64,000 nt of DNA from Marinobacter vulgaris (GTDB lineage Bacteria; Pseudomonadota; Gammaproteobacteria; Pseudomonadales; Oleiphilaceae): positions 310,001 through 374,000 of the forward strand of contig NZ_QFWX01000003.1 of assembly GCF_003344045.1 (NCBI RefSeq), given 5' to 3'. Shown here one piece after another: positions 26,169 through 34,252 of the stretch (position 1 is its first letter; each line of letters opens with the position of its first letter). Under the pieces are notes generated by a model, which was given only the letters and a program-made list of their open reading frames with translations, was not told the origin of the DNA and ran no database searches. The position numbers and the translations under genes were made by a program.

Positions 26169-26603
26169 TCAGTCGCCCTTTGAAGCAAGACGGGCGTCTA
26201 TGCCAAAGAAAATGGCCGCGTTTACCAACGCTTCATCCTCACTGATTAGTTGAGCCTGGTGATGTTCTGCGCATGCCAAGTGCAGTGCATCCAACGTCCT
26301 CAAGCTTGTCTTCCTTGTGCCAATCCAGTGGCTGGCCCGTTTATAGTGGGCGGTTTCAATGGGGCGCAGGCTGAAGCGCCCATGGCTGACATCATCATGG
26401 AATGCACTTTCGATCCGGTTCGCCTGGGGTTCGCTGAGCTCTCCCATCCGAATCCATCGGCCCAGTGCGCTTGCCACCTCGACTTCCGTCAGGTGTCTGA
26501 TAAGAACCGGCTGGGTTTGCGACTCAAGCAATGCCTGAACTCGATCGCTAGCGTGCTCTTGTCTGTAGTAGGGGAGAACGGCGCTCGTGTCGAAGTACAG
26601 CAT
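26169..26603 (-). CDS. PIN-domain ribonuclease toxin (VapC-like)
   Basis: 144 residues. Metal-binding acidic residues of the PIN fold are present: Asp5 (YFDTSAVLPYY), Glu42 (LTEVEVASAL), Asp105 (RTLDALHLACAEHH) and Asp123 (LISEDEALVNAA). Such toxins cut tRNA or rRNA until bound by their antitoxin. The ATG overlaps the antitoxin stop (TAATG), typical translational coupling. The antitoxin is Phd/YefM-like rather than AbrB-like. Confidence 0.9.
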   Translation of the reverse strand: MLYFDTSAVLPYYRQEHASDRVQALLESQTQPVLIRHLTEVEVASALGRWIRMGELSEPQANRIESAFHDDVSHGRFSLRPIETAHYKRASHWIGTRKTSLRTLDALHLACAEHHQAQLISEDEALVNAAIFFGIDARLASKGD

Positions 26604-26839
26604 TAATAGCGCTCTTCGTCTCCGAGTTCCCGCACCGCATGGGCAGAGCTTTCCCGGACCGGTGGCAGAGATGCCCTGAGTTCCGAACGGTTTGGAAACT
26701 GAATCTTTTCGGGCAAGGCCGCGGTCAGGCGTGCGGCAGGTTTACCGTGGCGCAGAATGACAACCTCTTCTCCTGCGGCCACAGCGTCCAAAAGATTTGA
26801 GAGCTTTTCCCGAGTTTCCCGAACATTGATCGTTTGCAT
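26603..26839 (-). CDS. Phd/YefM-family antitoxin
   Basis: 78 residues from the ATG at 26837-26839. N-terminal DNA-binding Phd/YefM part is MQTINVRETREKLSNLLDAV followed by GEEVVILRHGKPAARL; the disordered C-terminal tail (SELRASLPPVRESS) would bind the toxin. Longer in-frame starts upstream lack family similarity. A 12-bp palindrome at 26854-26865 is a likely autoregulatory operator. Confidence 0.9.
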   Translation of the reverse strand: MQTINVRETREKLSNLLDAVAAGEEVVILRHGKPAARLTAALPEKIQFPNRSELRASLPPVRESSAHAVRELGDEERY

Positions 26840-26853
26840 GATTCTCACCCTAT

Positions 26854-26865
26854 TTGTGTACACAA
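26854..26865. promoter_or_regulatory. Palindromic operator of the toxin-antitoxin operon
   Basis: TTGTGTACACAA is a perfect 12-base palindrome 14 bases before the antitoxin ATG. Phd/YefM antitoxins repress their own operons by binding short palindromes containing GTAC cores, which this has. Confidence 0.65.
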
Positions 26866-26933
26866 TGAGCGTACTCTTAGTAGAAGTTCCATAGCAATCA
26901 GGTCCGTTGGAGATTTTTTTGGTTTTATCTGAC

Positions 26934-27247
26934 TCACTCAGAAACTTTCTGTTCCCGCTCAAATCTGATCATTGTCCTCGCCCGCTTGGGCGGCTTGATC
27001 AACCGATAATGATTTCGCATGGCCTGTGTTTCATGGCCGCCTTTGTCGTTTTCTCCTTGGCTCAGGAACTCCTCGGTCAGTCCTTTCTTGTGGAGGTCTC
27101 TAAGGTAGTACATGCCTCCATAGCCCGCTTTCTTGCAGGCATCTCGCCAGGCGCCCTGCATCATTCTGTGTTTTACTAGTTGGGCTCTGGAACGCTTGTC
27201 GAAGTGACGTGGATACACCCGGAGAAACTCGCTAACGATGGCCTCTT
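26934..27247 (-). pseudogene. C-terminal remnant of a tyrosine recombinase (phage/island integrase)
   Basis: About 104 codons without an intact beginning. The frame reads EAIVSEFLRVYPRHFDKRS, then WRDACKKAGYGGMYYLRDLH, KKGLTEEFLSQGENDKGGHE, and TQAMRNHYRLIKPPKRAR. This fits the end of a tyrosine recombinase, with the GHxT/S-type His and the nucleophilic Tyr in MRNHY, but the catalytic Arg of box I appears as RDLH rather than RDLR or HDLR, and the N-terminal domains are absent. A stop lies just upstream in frame. It lies about 1.1 kb from tRNA-Cys. Confidence 0.65.
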
Positions 27248-27657
27248 TCTACTTAAATACTACAAACCATTTTCATAGGTCAGGCAGAGCCTCGTTCATC
27301 TCTAACTCGATACCGATTTTGGTTTCGTGTCGGGCAAACCGTGCTTCCTGTTCTAAACCTTTCGCGCTCAGCTTGGTGGATTTGGAGGCCACAACCAATA
27401 TCAACTGCAAGAACATTAGCGTGGAGGCCAAGGGCGGTACCAGGCCATAATTGCCAGAGATTTTGAACGTTTTATCGGTCGCCTCGCGCGAGCGGGGCGG
27501 GTCTCAACGCGGCGGATGAAAATGGTGAGGCGATCCTCAACCTGCCATCACGGTCCCTTGCAGCCTTGCTCCAAGGAGGCACTCAAAAAGGTCGAAGCGA
27601 AAGCAACGGCAGAGTCCGGGAACTGAACCCGGCTCTGCTCTTTCTGGCCGGGCCGGT
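27248..27657. other. 410-base stretch without a confident gene
   Basis: Between the integrase remnant and hsp20. Short frames on both strands lack similarity I can recognise; the minus-strand frame MFLQLILVVASKSTKLSAK is preceded by no clear start signal and may be further mobile-element debris. A hairpin lies at 27610-27639. Confidence 0.5.
27610..27639. terminator. Hairpin after hsp20, possible terminator
   Basis: GCAGAG-T-CCGGG and CCCGG-CTCTGC pair around a 7-base loop with one bulge, 18 bases beyond the hsp20 stop. No T-run on the hsp20 strand; TCTTTCT follows on the other strand. Confidence 0.4.
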
Positions 27658-28113
27658 TTACTGAACGTCCACTTCAATAGCCTTGGGTTCAGCGGGCTCG
27701 GTCTTGGTCAATGTCAGGGACAAAACGCCATCCTTGAAACTGGCCTTGACGCTGTCTTCGTCCACATTTTCGGGCAGGGTAAATCGACGCAGGAAGCTGC
27801 CGTAGAACCGCTCAACGCGGTGCTGCTTCTTGTCGTCGGTCTCTTCTTCCTGTTTCCGCTCACCCTCAATGCTTAAAACGCCGTTCTGCACAGTGACTTT
27901 CACGTCGTCCTTGGACATACCCGGTAATTCTGCCTCGATATTGAAGGCCTCCGGGGTTTCCTTGATATCCACGGCCGGGGTCCAGTCGCTGCTGCTGAAC
28001 AGGTCTTTGCCTTCCCGTTCATCGCTGCCGCGTGACAGGCCAAGTAGCCGGTTGTAACGGGTCATCAGGTCATCGAATTCCCTGACCGGATTCCAGCGGG
28101 TTATGTTAGCCAT
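27658..28113 (-). CDS. Hsp20 small heat-shock protein
   Basis: 151-residue holdase chaperone with an alpha-crystallin domain about 45-140 (WTPAVDIKETPEAFNIEAEL; VQNGVLSIEGERKQEEE; RFYGSFLRRFTLPENVD) and the conserved SFKDGVLSLTLTK near the end. N-terminus ITRWNPVREFDDLMTRYNRL is typical. A very strong ribosome site (AGGAGG) precedes the ATG. Promoter at 28188-28216 is sigma-70-like, not clearly sigma-32. Confidence 0.95.
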   Translation of the reverse strand: MANITRWNPVREFDDLMTRYNRLLGLSRGSDEREGKDLFSSSDWTPAVDIKETPEAFNIEAELPGMSKDDVKVTVQNGVLSIEGERKQEEETDDKKQHRVERFYGSFLRRFTLPENVDEDSVKASFKDGVLSLTLTKTEPAEPKAIEVDVQ

Positions 28114-28187
28114 ACCAATCTCCTCCTGAGAATGTGTGCTCCTTGAGTGTAGGATCGCAAGGCAATTTTTGCAGCGACGCCTGCCAC

Positions 28188-28216
28188 AAATAAGGTTGTT
28201 TTTTGAGCGGTGTCAA
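28188..28216 (-). promoter_or_regulatory. Sigma-70-like promoter of hsp20
   Basis: Minus strand TTGACA (28211-28216) and TTATTT (28188-28193), spacer 17. The -35 is a perfect consensus. No CTTGAAA/CCCCAT sigma-32 pair seen. Confidence 0.5.
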
Positions 28217-28293
28217 AAAAAGCGTAAAGCTATGTACGCTACCGTACAGACAATGTCAGCGAGTGACATACTTGCGGAATCACGGAGGAAAAC

Positions 28294-28650
28294 ATGGAAC
28301 ACAGACTGAGTAAACGCACAGATGGAAAGCTTGGCGTGCTGGTTTGTAAACGCGGCATGCCCGTGGCAACCGGACAGATCCGGGATGCATCAAAACGGGG
28401 ACTCTTTATTGCCACAGACTACACCGATGTTCAGCTGAACCAGACCCTGGAACTCGAATTCCGCTTTCCTGACAAACAGGAAAAGCAGTTTCGCCGGCTC
28501 ACAGGGCATGTTGTCCGCAAGTCAGAAAATGGCGTTGGCGTCGATTTCGATGGCGTTGAAAATGACACCTTTACCATTTTTTCACTGATCGACTGGCTTG
28601 AGAAACACCACAGGTCGACGAGCCATTTCCGCGTTCGCCAGCAAGCCTAA
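28294..28650 (+). CDS. PilZ-domain protein, likely c-di-GMP receptor
   Basis: 118 residues, essentially one PilZ domain. The c-di-GMP-binding motifs are present: R4-x3-R8 (RLSKR) and D31-x-S-x2-G36 (RDASKRG). C-terminal part VVRKSENGVGVDFDGVENDT is the usual last PilZ strand region. GGAGG precedes the ATG. Stands alone; several c-di-GMP enzymes lie elsewhere in the window. Confidence 0.88.
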   Translation: MEHRLSKRTDGKLGVLVCKRGMPVATGQIRDASKRGLFIATDYTDVQLNQTLELEFRFPDKQEKQFRRLTGHVVRKSENGVGVDFDGVENDTFTIFSLIDWLEKHHRSTSHFRVRQQA

Positions 28651-28689
28651 GGATCACCAGTAAACGCCCATGTTTATCAGCCTATTATC

Positions 28690-28964
28690 GATATCCGCTT
28701 TGGAGCCATATCCGGGGCAGAAGCGTTACTCCGAAGGCGCGATCTTGATCAGGCCCTTCCGATCGACATCTGAAAGGGATAATCGCTATGGCTCACGTTA
28801 TGGGCGTTCAGGTGGTTGCAGTACGCGTTGAAAGCGACGAGCAATTGCAATCCTTCTCCCGTGCTGTCTGGGATTATGCTCAGGGCTTTCTGTTCTTCCG
28901 GCCCCTAAGCCAGGATGTTTTCGAGGCATTACTAAGTCCGGATCGCCAGCAAGAGGCTTCTTGA
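28690..28964 (+). pseudogene. Collapsed EAL-domain phosphodiesterase gene
   Basis: Two pieces of one EAL domain in different frames. From 28690 a frame reads DIRFGAISGAEALLRRRD, containing the EAL signature segment, and stops at 28771. From 28779 the next frame reads IIAMAHVMGVQVVAVRVESD, then DYAQGFLFFRPLSQDVFEAL, the last third of an EAL domain, ending at 28964. The middle (about 130 residues or more) is missing, as is everything before the EAL motif. A 58-residue peptide could still start at 28788. No function expected. Confidence 0.7.
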
Positions 28965-29009
28965 CGGCGTTCGGCTCAAGGTGCGTTCTCCGTTCGCTTA
29001 CCAATAGCG

Positions 29010-29090
29010 AATTTGGTCCACTTTAAAGCTGAAGGAAACATCGTCGACTGGAAAGCATTCGCCAAAAAATATTCAACGATTCGAACCTGA
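29010..29090 (+). pseudogene. C-terminal remnant of a relative of the 80-residue protein at 31156
   Basis: The frame reads NLVHFKAEGNIVDWKAFAKK and ends six residues later. It matches the end of the intact small protein at 31156-31398 (FVHFDSAGNVVDWKTFKK). No start or upstream part of the family is present, so this is a leftover of a second copy. Confidence 0.55.
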
Positions 29091-29172
29091 AACAATACTG
29101 CAACCATTGCTCGTTATTCTATGCACGATGTTGCTAAACATCATCGTGTTTTCGATAAGTAAAACTATGTTG

Positions 29173-29197
29173 CCGGGGGGCTCCTCCCGGATTTTTT
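29173..29197 (+). terminator. Intrinsic terminator-like hairpin
   Basis: CCGGG/CCCGG stem with a short G-rich loop followed by ATTTTTT. It separates the pseudogene debris from the gene at 29285. Confidence 0.6.
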
Positions 29198-29284
29198 AAC
29201 GGGTCTCCTGTCTTCAGAGGCGGCAACGTAAAGCTTTTTCGGGCACCGTTGGGGCCCAGCCGAACACTGTATTCAGGGAGCGCA

Positions 29285-29758
29285 ATGAGTGACAGACAAG
29301 ACCATCACCAAGCTCTGCAGGCACTGTACCTCTCTTCAGCGTCTGGGGCCTGGGTCCGCCCCAATCTCGATCTTGAAAGCGGGGTTTGCTCAGTATCGGT
29401 CAGACTCACTCCAGAGGCCTCCACCCCATGGGGACCTGTAAAAGACACTGTCATCTTTCAGCTTCTTCTGGATTCAGCAGCACTGGCTGCCAATACCCAG
29501 GAAACATCGCTACTGGTTAAATGCGATAAGTTCGAGTTCTCTCCCTTCCAGCCCCTTCATGAGTGCCGGGTTGCTTCGGTCTCCAGAGTGAGCCATTTTA
29601 GCCTGCATCGATGGACAGTTGAATCAACGTTGTATGACGACGCCGAGAAGGAGATTTCATGGGGGCGTAGCTGGTTCTCCAGGTCTGACGTCTTGTTAAA
29701 GACCATCGCCCCTTACAAAAACCAGTTCCTGAAATTACGACAGGACTGGAGTAAGTAA
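29285..29758 (+). CDS. Uncharacterised protein, possible hotdog-fold thioesterase
   Basis: 157 residues from the ATG at 29285, with AGGGAG four bases upstream. The layout (helix QALQALYLSSASGAWVRPNL; DSAALAANTQETSLLVKCDK; RWTVESTLYDDAEKEISWGR) resembles hotdog-fold proteins of the PaaI type, with a central helix and strands ending in a ligand-handling segment, but no catalytic residue pattern is clear. Family assignment is tentative. No signal or membrane segment. Confidence 0.5.
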   Translation: MSDRQDHHQALQALYLSSASGAWVRPNLDLESGVCSVSVRLTPEASTPWGPVKDTVIFQLLLDSAALAANTQETSLLVKCDKFEFSPFQPLHECRVASVSRVSHFSLHRWTVESTLYDDAEKEISWGRSWFSRSDVLLKTIAPYKNQFLKLRQDWSK

Positions 29759-29872
29759 TTCTGACGGATTGAGTTTACTGGTTGGGTGCAGGTCACGAAA
29801 TCATTCCCTGAATGTCATCTAAATGTCACCATCTGTGCGCAGTATCGGCCCTTTATTTGACCAGGGGGCACC

Positions 29873-30915
29873 ATGCTCAAAACCGTTCGCAGTAGATTCT
29901 CTTCTTTTCATTCCTTTCAGTCTTTGCGCTCTCGGCCGTGGCCCTGTTGTCCTGGTCAATCATCATCAAGGCAGAAACCGCAGCTGAACAGCTGATACAG
30001 AATCGACTCACAGAATCCTGGCTACTGAACGATCTGGAACAGGATCTCCGTCATTTGCAGGACCTTTCCTACAAGATCAAAGGCCAGTTGTTGCTTTGGG
30101 ATGAAATCGAACAGGAACTCGCAGCCCTTTCAGAGTCGATACCCACGAAGTGGGGCGCCATTGAACAGAATGTGCAGCTGGACCAATGGGCGGAGGAGCA
30201 TGAACGTGTTTTTGAGCCGGTCGATTTGTATCTTGATAAGCTCGGGGAGGGAGTTCGCGAGAAAAGCTACTATCAGGCAGGTAAAGCCGTGGACTTTGAG
30301 CTCTTTCCTGCCTTGTCGCCAATGCTCGAAAGCATCGGCGCGCGGGAGGTGGCCAGTCGTGCACGGATAAGCCAGGAGTCCAGCGAATTGTTGGAGTATC
30401 TGAGTAGCCAGCAGGTGTTCCTGATCACCGGGTTCATCATTTTTCTGCTGGTTATTGTTCTGATGACCTTATGGCTGAGAAAGATCGTGATTATTCGGCT
30501 GCAGCGTATCGAACAGGACCTGACGGAATCGACGCTCAAGATCGAAAAGGTCATTGGCGTTATCGCAGATATGCCTGAGCGGATGAATCTGTTGGCGCTG
30601 AATGCTGCGATCGAGGCGGCGAGAGCGGGTGAGCACGGCCGCGGGTTTGCGGTGGTTGCTGATGAGGTCCGCACGTTATCAAAGCGCACTGCCGATTCCA
30701 CGGGAGAAATCCGCCAGTGGGTAGGTGATCTGGTCTCAGGCGTGCAGGGTGTTGATCATCAGATTGCGGAAATGAAGGAGGCCGCGCTTGGCGACCACGC
30801 CGCAACGCTGGCACGCAGTGTCGCTGATAGCAGGGAGATCAGCGTGGTATTGAAACAGGAAGCACTTTCGATGAGTGATCTTACCGCCCGCTTTCGCACC
30901 TCTGCTGATTGTTAA
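29873..30915 (+). pseudogene. Methyl-accepting chemotaxis protein, frameshifted and shortened
   Basis: The natural start is the ATG at 29873 (AGGGGG upstream), which reads MLKTVRSRF and then leaves frame; the first membrane helix ([18 protein letters not shown]) is in the next frame, open from 29896. A single missing base near 29895-29900 explains this. Downstream a periplasmic four-helix-type sensor, second helix ([21 protein letters not shown]), and the receptor tip ([36 protein letters not shown]) follow, but only about 30 residues separate membrane and tip, so HAMP and most of the signalling bundle are gone, and the C-terminal bundle is short. Probably non-functional. Confidence 0.75.
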
Positions 30916-31155
30916 TGCAGACAACCCCGGATCATCATCAGAGGCACTCTAGTTGAGCCTCAGATTTTCCGCCATAGGATGTGAAATAGAGCGTGTCGTT
31001 AATCGCGTCGCCGGATCTATAGGGATTATTGGCTGGTTGTTTTTTATTCAAAAACAGTCTTGGGACAGGTCAAGCCAATGCTGCAAGTCTCGGATATACT
31101 GATTCTCATTTCATGGCTATTCCTTCACCAGTCTGACTGTAAGGGAGTTTATCCT

Positions 31156-31398
31156 GTGAATTCTGACCTTTTAAATCATGCCCTTTTTAACGCACCGAAC
31201 GTTACGCTTCAGGAAATCAGCGGGGAAGATTCCAGCGAAGGAGGCTCGGACATCAGCAGATCGTCGTTCGAAATGCTCTCAGAGCGAGGTGAAGTGATCG
31301 GCTATATCAAGGCCTGGCACGACGATGATGATTATGCAGGTTTCGTCCACTTTGACTCTGCAGGCAACGTCGTCGATTGGAAAACGTTCAAAAAGTAG
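31156..31398 (+). CDS. Small uncharacterised acidic protein
   Basis: 80 residues from a GTG at 31156 with AAGGGAG eight bases upstream. Reads VNSDLLNHALFNAPNVTLQE and ends FVHFDSAGNVVDWKTFKK, with a strongly acidic middle (SGEDSSEGGSDIS; WHDDDDYAG). No signal or membrane segment. I do not know the family. A broken relative lies at 29010-29090. Confidence 0.65.
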   Translation: MNSDLLNHALFNAPNVTLQEISGEDSSEGGSDISRSSFEMLSERGEVIGYIKAWHDDDDYAGFVHFDSAGNVVDWKTFKK

Positions 31399-31561
31399 AT
31401 TCCGACTTTTTCTTGCCCTTAACATGAGCAGATTATTCCGCTGTGATCAGTCTTTTATCAACCGAATACAGTTTCTAAGCTATCATTATGTGTAAGCCAA
31501 CTTCCCAGTAGGCTTGGTTTGCAGCAGCACAAGTGTTTTCGGGTGGCTAAAGGACGGTCGA

Positions 31562-32494
31562 ATGAGTGACGGGGACAAGCATCGGAATTCCTCCCCCGAA
31601 AAGAAAGCCAGGGAGGCCGCAGACGATCAGGAGTCTCGCGCCAGGGTCGAGGATCGCGAATCGCGCGAACAGACACCGACATCGAGCGAAAAGTCACTGA
31701 CTCCGAAAGAGCGGGATACCGTCGCCGAACACGGCAAACTTTCGTCGCTGACCGTTTACTCCATCATCATGCGCGAGGGCGAATCGGAGCTGCAACGCCC
31801 GAAAATCTCGCTCTGGTGGTCCGGTGTGGCTGCGGGGTTCGGTATTTCGACCTCGGTACTCGTTGAGGGCATCATCCGCTCCAATCTGGGCTCAGAGCAC
31901 CCCTACCTCACGCTGATTGAAAGCCTGGGCTACTCGTTCGGGTTTGTTCTCGTGATCCTGTGCCGGCTTCAGCTGTTCACCGAGAACACCATCACTGTTG
32001 TACTGCCGGTTCTGGCCCAACCGACCCGTAATCGGCTCTATCGCACTGCGCGCCTTTGGGCAATTGTACTCGCTGCGAATTTGTGTGGCACGTTTATTAC
32101 TGCCACCATCGTCGTCCATGGCGGCATTCTTTCCGGGGACACCTACGCGGCGATTCTTGAGATATCGCACCACCTGGCCACATTGACCCCGGCCGAAACA
32201 CTTTTGCGCGGCATTCCGTCAGGCTTTTTCATAGCAGCCATAGTGTGGATGCTGCCTTCTGCGAAGGGCTCCGAGGTGCTGGTTATCGTCATGTTTACCT
32301 GGTTGATCGCGGCGGGTGAGTTCACCCATGTTATCGCCGGCTCGAACGAGATTTTCACTCTGGTGCTCAATGGGGAAATGAGCATCTTTATCGCTTTGAC
32401 CTATCATATCTCCCCGGTGCTTGCCGGCAACATTCTTGGCGGTACCTGTTTGTTCGCGATGCTGGCCTATGGCCAGGTTCATGAAGAAATGTGA
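31562..32494 (+). CDS. Formate/nitrite transporter (FNT) family protein, YfdC-like
   Basis: 310-residue inner-membrane channel of the FNT family. A hydrophilic, highly charged N-terminus of about 75 residues (KKAREAADDQESRARVEDRE) precedes six membrane helices (WWSGVAAGFGISTSVLVEGI; LGYSFGFVLVILCRLQLFTE; AGEFTHVIAGSNEIF). Length and N-terminal extension match YfdC rather than FocA or NirC; transported ion unknown. Start at 31562 rather than an earlier in-frame ATG at 31514, which lacks a ribosome site. Confidence 0.85.
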   Translation: MSDGDKHRNSSPEKKAREAADDQESRARVEDRESREQTPTSSEKSLTPKERDTVAEHGKLSSLTVYSIIMREGESELQRPKISLWWSGVAAGFGISTSVLVEGIIRSNLGSEHPYLTLIESLGYSFGFVLVILCRLQLFTENTITVVLPVLAQPTRNRLYRTARLWAIVLAANLCGTFITATIVVHGGILSGDTYAAILEISHHLATLTPAETLLRGIPSGFFIAAIVWMLPSAKGSEVLVIVMFTWLIAAGEFTHVIAGSNEIFTLVLNGEMSIFIALTYHISPVLAGNILGGTCLFAMLAYGQVHEEM

Positions 32495-32545
32495 TAAAGC
32501 GCCTGGAGCGCAACGGGAAGTGCGCCCGCAGCAGGGGAGACAATT

Positions 32546-34252
32546 CTATATCAGCATCTGGTCCGCCGGCATGGGCTTGGCGTAAAGAAACCCCTGGGCC
32601 AGATCACAGCCCAGACTCTTGACCAGACGGTCCTGTTCAGGGGTTTCCACGCCTTCGACGACCACGCTCAGACCAAGACTGTGCCCGACCGTAATCATGG
32701 CCTGCATGATAGCCATATCACTATCATTTTCCATGGCGTGGTGGAGGAAGCTTCTGTCAATCTTGAGGCTGCAAACCGGCAATTTCCGCAAATAAACAAG
32801 GGACGAATAACCGGTTCCAAAATCGTCAATAGAAATATGCACGCCAGCCTGTTTCAGTCTTTCCAGCTGCCTGATCTGCCCATCATCCCCACCAATGACT
32901 TCGTTTTCGGTCAGTTCCAGGCCGAGTTGGGAAGGTTTCAGCTCATGATTTTTCAGAGTCTGCAGAATTTGCTCAGCCAGATTCGGATTCGTCAGTTGCC
33001 TGCCCGATAGATTGATATCAACCCGTACCGTTTCCAGTGCCGTACCCTGCCAGGCCTTAAGCTGCCGGCAGGCCGCTTCGATGACCCAATCTCCTATACG
33101 ATGAATCAGCCCCGATTTTTCCGCCACCGGAATAAAAACAGTCGGCGAGACGGGGCAGGAACTTCCGTCCGAGCAACGTAACAGCGCCTCACAGGAACCG
33201 AAGCCGCCGTATCTCAGATCTATCTGCGGCTGAAAGTGCAGTTGCAGACTGTTGGCTGCGAGCGCACGGTGCAGCAGTGCCGTAATTTCCTGATAATGAA
33301 CCAGTCGATCATTAATGTCTGAGGTGTAAAAACAGATACTGTTCTTGCCATTTTCTTTGGCCTGATACATGGCGGCATCGGCATTCCCCATCAGTTCAGC
33401 CGCCGTCGCGCCATCGCCCGGAAACAGGCTGACACCGAAACTGGCGGTCACCTGATAGCAGTCCCCATCCAGAACAAAGCCCGCATCCAGTTTGCTGATC
33501 AGGCGTTGAAGAAGTTCGTGTATACGTTCTGGCGCAGTCACATCAAATAACAACAACACAAACTCATCACCGCCAAACCGGCTCAGCAGATCATAACTGC
33601 GAATTTCTGTTTTCAGGGCTTCGGCAACCGCCTTGAGCAGCTTGTCTCCATAATGATGACCGAGGGTGTCATTGATCAGCTTGAAATTGTCCAGGTCAAT
33701 GAACACGACCGCCATGACCCGGTCCGTCCGCTCGGCTTCGGCCAGACGAGCGGATAATTCAACCTCCATCAACCGTCGGTTGGGTAGCTGGGTTAAATCG
33801 TCGAAGCTTGCCATCCTGTAGAGCTCGTCCCTGGCCCTTTTCTGTTCCAGCAGGCTGATATCAATGCAGAACATTTCGCAATCACCGGTATCCTGCTTGA
33901 TCATCACATGACTGGAGTAGACGGGAACAAGGTGACCGTTCTTGTGCTTGAGCTCGATTTCTTCTGCAGGAAGACTGATATTTTCATCCAGCCAGCTCTG
34001 GTGAGCCTTTATGACGTCTTCTCGCATATGGTCAGGAATAATAAGATCTTCCAGTAACTGCCCCTGGGCCTCCTCTCGGGTGTAGCCGTAAAGGCGCCGG
34101 CTCGCCTCGTTCCAATAAATGACCTGGCGCTGTTTGTTGTAGCCCTGTACCGCGACCATTGGCAGGCTTTCGATCAGCTCATAGAACTTTTGCTCACTTT
34201 GCTTGACCGCAGACAGCGACTGTTCATTATTCGGGGCTAAGGAACGGGGCAT
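32546..34252 (-). CDS. PAS-GGDEF-EAL cyclic di-GMP enzyme
   Basis: 568 residues: PAS about 20-140 (FYELIESLPMVAVQGYNKQR; LYGYTREEAQGQLLEDLI), GGDEF about 145-305 with LSRFGGDEFVLL intact and an RxxD inhibition site (RSYD) before it, and EAL about 315-565. EAL catalytic residues are all present: EALLR, the Asn of DINLSGRQL, ELTENEVI, DDFGTGYSSL, SLKIDRSFL, EGVETPEQ and AQGFLYAKP. Both activities are possible; net direction cannot be told. Soluble, so it probably senses a cytoplasmic signal. Confidence 0.94.
   Translation of the reverse strand: MPRSLAPNNEQSLSAVKQSEQKFYELIESLPMVAVQGYNKQRQVIYWNEASRRLYGYTREEAQGQLLEDLIIPDHMREDVIKAHQSWLDENISLPAEEIELKHKNGHLVPVYSSHVMIKQDTGDCEMFCIDISLLEQKRARDELYRMASFDDLTQLPNRRLMEVELSARLAEAERTDRVMAVVFIDLDNFKLINDTLGHHYGDKLLKAVAEALKTEIRSYDLLSRFGGDEFVLLLFDVTAPERIHELLQRLISKLDAGFVLDGDCYQVTASFGVSLFPGDGATAAELMGNADAAMYQAKENGKNSICFYTSDINDRLVHYQEITALLHRALAANSLQLHFQPQIDLRYGGFGSCEALLRCSDGSSCPVSPTVFIPVAEKSGLIHRIGDWVIEAACRQLKAWQGTALETVRVDINLSGRQLTNPNLAEQILQTLKNHELKPSQLGLELTENEVIGGDDGQIRQLERLKQAGVHISIDDFGTGYSSLVYLRKLPVCSLKIDRSFLHHAMENDSDMAIMQAMITVGHSLGLSVVVEGVETPEQDRLVKSLGCDLAQGFLYAKPMPADQMLI

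Noticed and set aside
27238-27450. 70-codon plus-strand frame beside the integrase remnant
   Set aside because: No ribosome site, odd composition, no similarity; opposite in direction to the island genes.
25770-27657. Search for a duplicate of the tRNA-Cys 3' end as an attachment site
   Set aside because: No second copy seen by eye in this interval, so no att pair is claimed.
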